From: an uncultured Oscillospiraceae bacterium
GTDB lineage: Bacteria; Bacillota; Clostridia; Oscillospirales; Oscillospiraceae
NCBI GenBank assembly: GCA_934659445.1
Contig: CAKUHV010000037.1
Location: 1 to 14,087 of the forward strand
Length of the DNA stretch: 14,087 nucleotides
Direction: 5' to 3'
In this document: positions 12,984 through 14,087 of the stretch, piece by piece
Position numbering within the stretch: position 1 is the first letter of the stretch
How the letters are laid out: every line of letters starts with the position of its first letter
The notes under the pieces: generated by a model
The model's database searches: none
What the model was told of the DNA's origin: nothing
What the model saw: the letters and a program-made list of their open reading frames with translations, nothing else
Position numbers and translations under genes: made by a program

Positions 12984-14087
12984 ATGGCACATAAGTCAAA
13001 GCAATATGAGATGGACATGTGCAGCGGCTCGCTGGCGGGAAAGCTCCTGCTGTTCGCCCTGCCGCTGATGCTCTCCTCCCTGCTTCAGCTGCTGTTCAAT
13101 GCCGCCGACGTCATCGTGGTGGGCCGATATGCCGCCATGCCCACCCAGGCCGTGGCCGCCGTGGGCTCCAACGGGGCGCTGATCAACCTGACCATCAACC
13201 TGTTCATGGGCATCTCCGTGGGCGCCAACGTGGTGGTGGCCCAGGATCTGGGAGCCGGCCAGACCGAGCGGGTGGGCCGCAGCGTCGAAACGGCCATCGC
13301 CCTGGCTCTGGCCAGCGGCGTCGCCCTTGCGGTGTTCGGCGTGGTCTGCGTGCGGCAGCTGCTGGAGTGGATGTCCTGCCCGGCAGACGTGATCGACCTG
13401 TCCACCCAGTACATGCGGATTTACTTCGTGGGTATGCCCGGCAACCTGATATACAACTTCGGCGCAGCCCTGCTGCGGGCCAAGGGGGATACTCAGCGCC
13501 CCCTGCGCTACCTCACCGCCGCCGGGGTGGTCAATGTGATCCTGAACCTGGCTCTGGTCATCGGTCTGCATCTGGACGTGGCCGGCGTGGCCATCGCCAC
13601 AGTGGTGTCCCAGTACATTTCCGCCGCACTGGTGGTGCGGTGCCTGACGATGGAGACCGGCCCCCTCCGTCTGGACCTGCGGCAGCTGCGTATAGAGAAG
13701 GCCGCCCTGATGCGGATGATGCGCATCGGCGTGCCCGCCGGGTTCCAGGGCACCCTGTTCTCCATCTCCAACGTGATCATCCAGAGCGCCCTGAACTCCT
13801 TTAACAACTCCGCCCTTATCGCCGGGGCCTCCGCCTCCGCCAGCATCGAGATGTTCGTCTACTCCAGCGACAACGCCATCAGTCAGGCCGCCCTGACCTT
13901 CGTCAGCCAGAACTACGGCGCGGGCAAGTGCCGGCGGGTAGACCGCGCCGTCGTGCTGTGCACCGTCTATATGGTGGTGTTCCAGCTGGTCTTCGGTAAT
14001 CTGGCCTACTTCTTCGGCGCACCTTTGGCCGGACTGTATGTGCCCGGCCAGGAGGAGGCCATCTCCTTCGCCGTGGCCCGCATGGTC
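12984..14087 (+). CDS. MATE family efflux transporter (partial, C-terminus outside window)
   Basis: The ATG at 12984 has AAAGGA 7 bases upstream, and 368 residues are visible before the window ends in frame. MATE proteins are usually about 450 residues with 12 helices, so the last quarter is missing. The N-terminus has the family pattern, LLLFALPLMLSSLLQLLFNAADVIVVGRY, followed by AAVGSNGALINL and GISVGANVVVAQDLGAG. The second half repeats the fold, including ALTFVSQNYGAGK. Such proteins export drugs or metabolites in exchange for Na+ or H+. The substrate cannot be told from sequence. It is transcribed away from pstS, with its own promoter. Confidence 0.93.
   Translation, partial: MAHKSKQYEMDMCSGSLAGKLLLFALPLMLSSLLQLLFNAADVIVVGRYAAMPTQAVAAVGSNGALINLTINLFMGISVGANVVVAQDLGAGQTERVGRSVETAIALALASGVALAVFGVVCVRQLLEWMSCPADVIDLSTQYMRIYFVGMPGNLIYNFGAALLRAKGDTQRPLRYLTAAGVVNVILNLALVIGLHLDVAGVAIATVVSQYISAALVVRCLTMETGPLRLDLRQLRIEKAALMRMMRIGVPAGFQGTLFSISNVIIQSALNSFNNSALIAGASASASIEMFVYSSDNAISQAALTFVSQNYGAGKCRRVDRAVVLCTVYMVVFQLVFGNLAYFFGAPLAGLYVPGQEEAISFAVARMV

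Noticed and set aside
12471..12992. Leftward open frame of 173 codons between the MATE gene and pstS
   Set aside because: It crosses both promoters and leaders and overlaps pstS in another frame, with no recognisable domain.
12996..13571. Leftward open frame of 191 codons
   Set aside because: It is antisense to the well-supported MATE transporter and His/Gln-rich.

Overview
The window looks like chromosomal DNA from a high-GC member of the Clostridia, probably an Oscillospiraceae-type gut Firmicute of the Flavonifractor/Pseudoflavonifractor/Lawsonibacter sort. The grounds are strong AGGAGG-type ribosome sites on almost every gene, a CIRCE heat-shock operator, a PrpR-type sigma-54 activator and a clostridial pst-pho operon. 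This placement is an inference from gene content and style. No RNA gene, insertion sequence, prophage or CRISPR array was found.

Left part (1-2970): the N-terminal third of a MmgE/PrpD-family gene runs leftward off the window. Divergent to it is a 646-residue PrpR-like enhancer-binding protein. The 446-base gap holds a near-consensus -24/-12 sigma-54 promoter facing the MmgE/PrpD gene, with GTTTC/GAAAC inverted repeats (one a perfect 12-bp palindrome) about 150-210 bases upstream of it. This is a self-contained activator, enhancer and promoter unit. A strong bidirectional terminator follows the regulator.

Middle part (2971-5340): leftward-reading stress genes. An Hsp20 chaperone has a CIRCE operator (one mismatch) whose spacer carries the -35 of a perfect TTGACA-16-TATAAT promoter. 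A DUF308/HdeD-like membrane protein follows with no evident terminator between them, so it is probably heat-shock controlled too. Upstream lies a separate HAD-IIA (NagD/AraL-type) phosphatase gene with its own terminator.

Right part (5341-12760): one leftward phosphate-starvation operon in the order pstS, pstC, pstA, pyridoxamine kinase, pstB, phoU, response regulator, sensor kinase. Junctions from pstC onward are 4-base ATGA overlaps or gaps of 0-2 bases. A terminator-like hairpin after pstS probably keeps the binding protein in excess over the rest. The unexpected member is the PLP-salvage kinase, stitched between pstA and pstB by ATGA overlaps on both sides. Phosphate is bound by PstS, imported by PstCAB, and its status is signalled through PhoU to the PhoR/PhoB-type pair encoded in the same transcript. 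Direct TTTTACA/TTTGACA repeats upstream of pstS are a plausible PHO box.

Right edge (12761-14087): a divergently transcribed MATE-family efflux transporter, cut by the window end, with a good promoter and a structured leader of roughly 100 bases. I see no wholly new system. The most notable points are the kinase inside the pst operon, the intact sigma-54 control region, and the predicted HrcA control of an HdeD-like protein.
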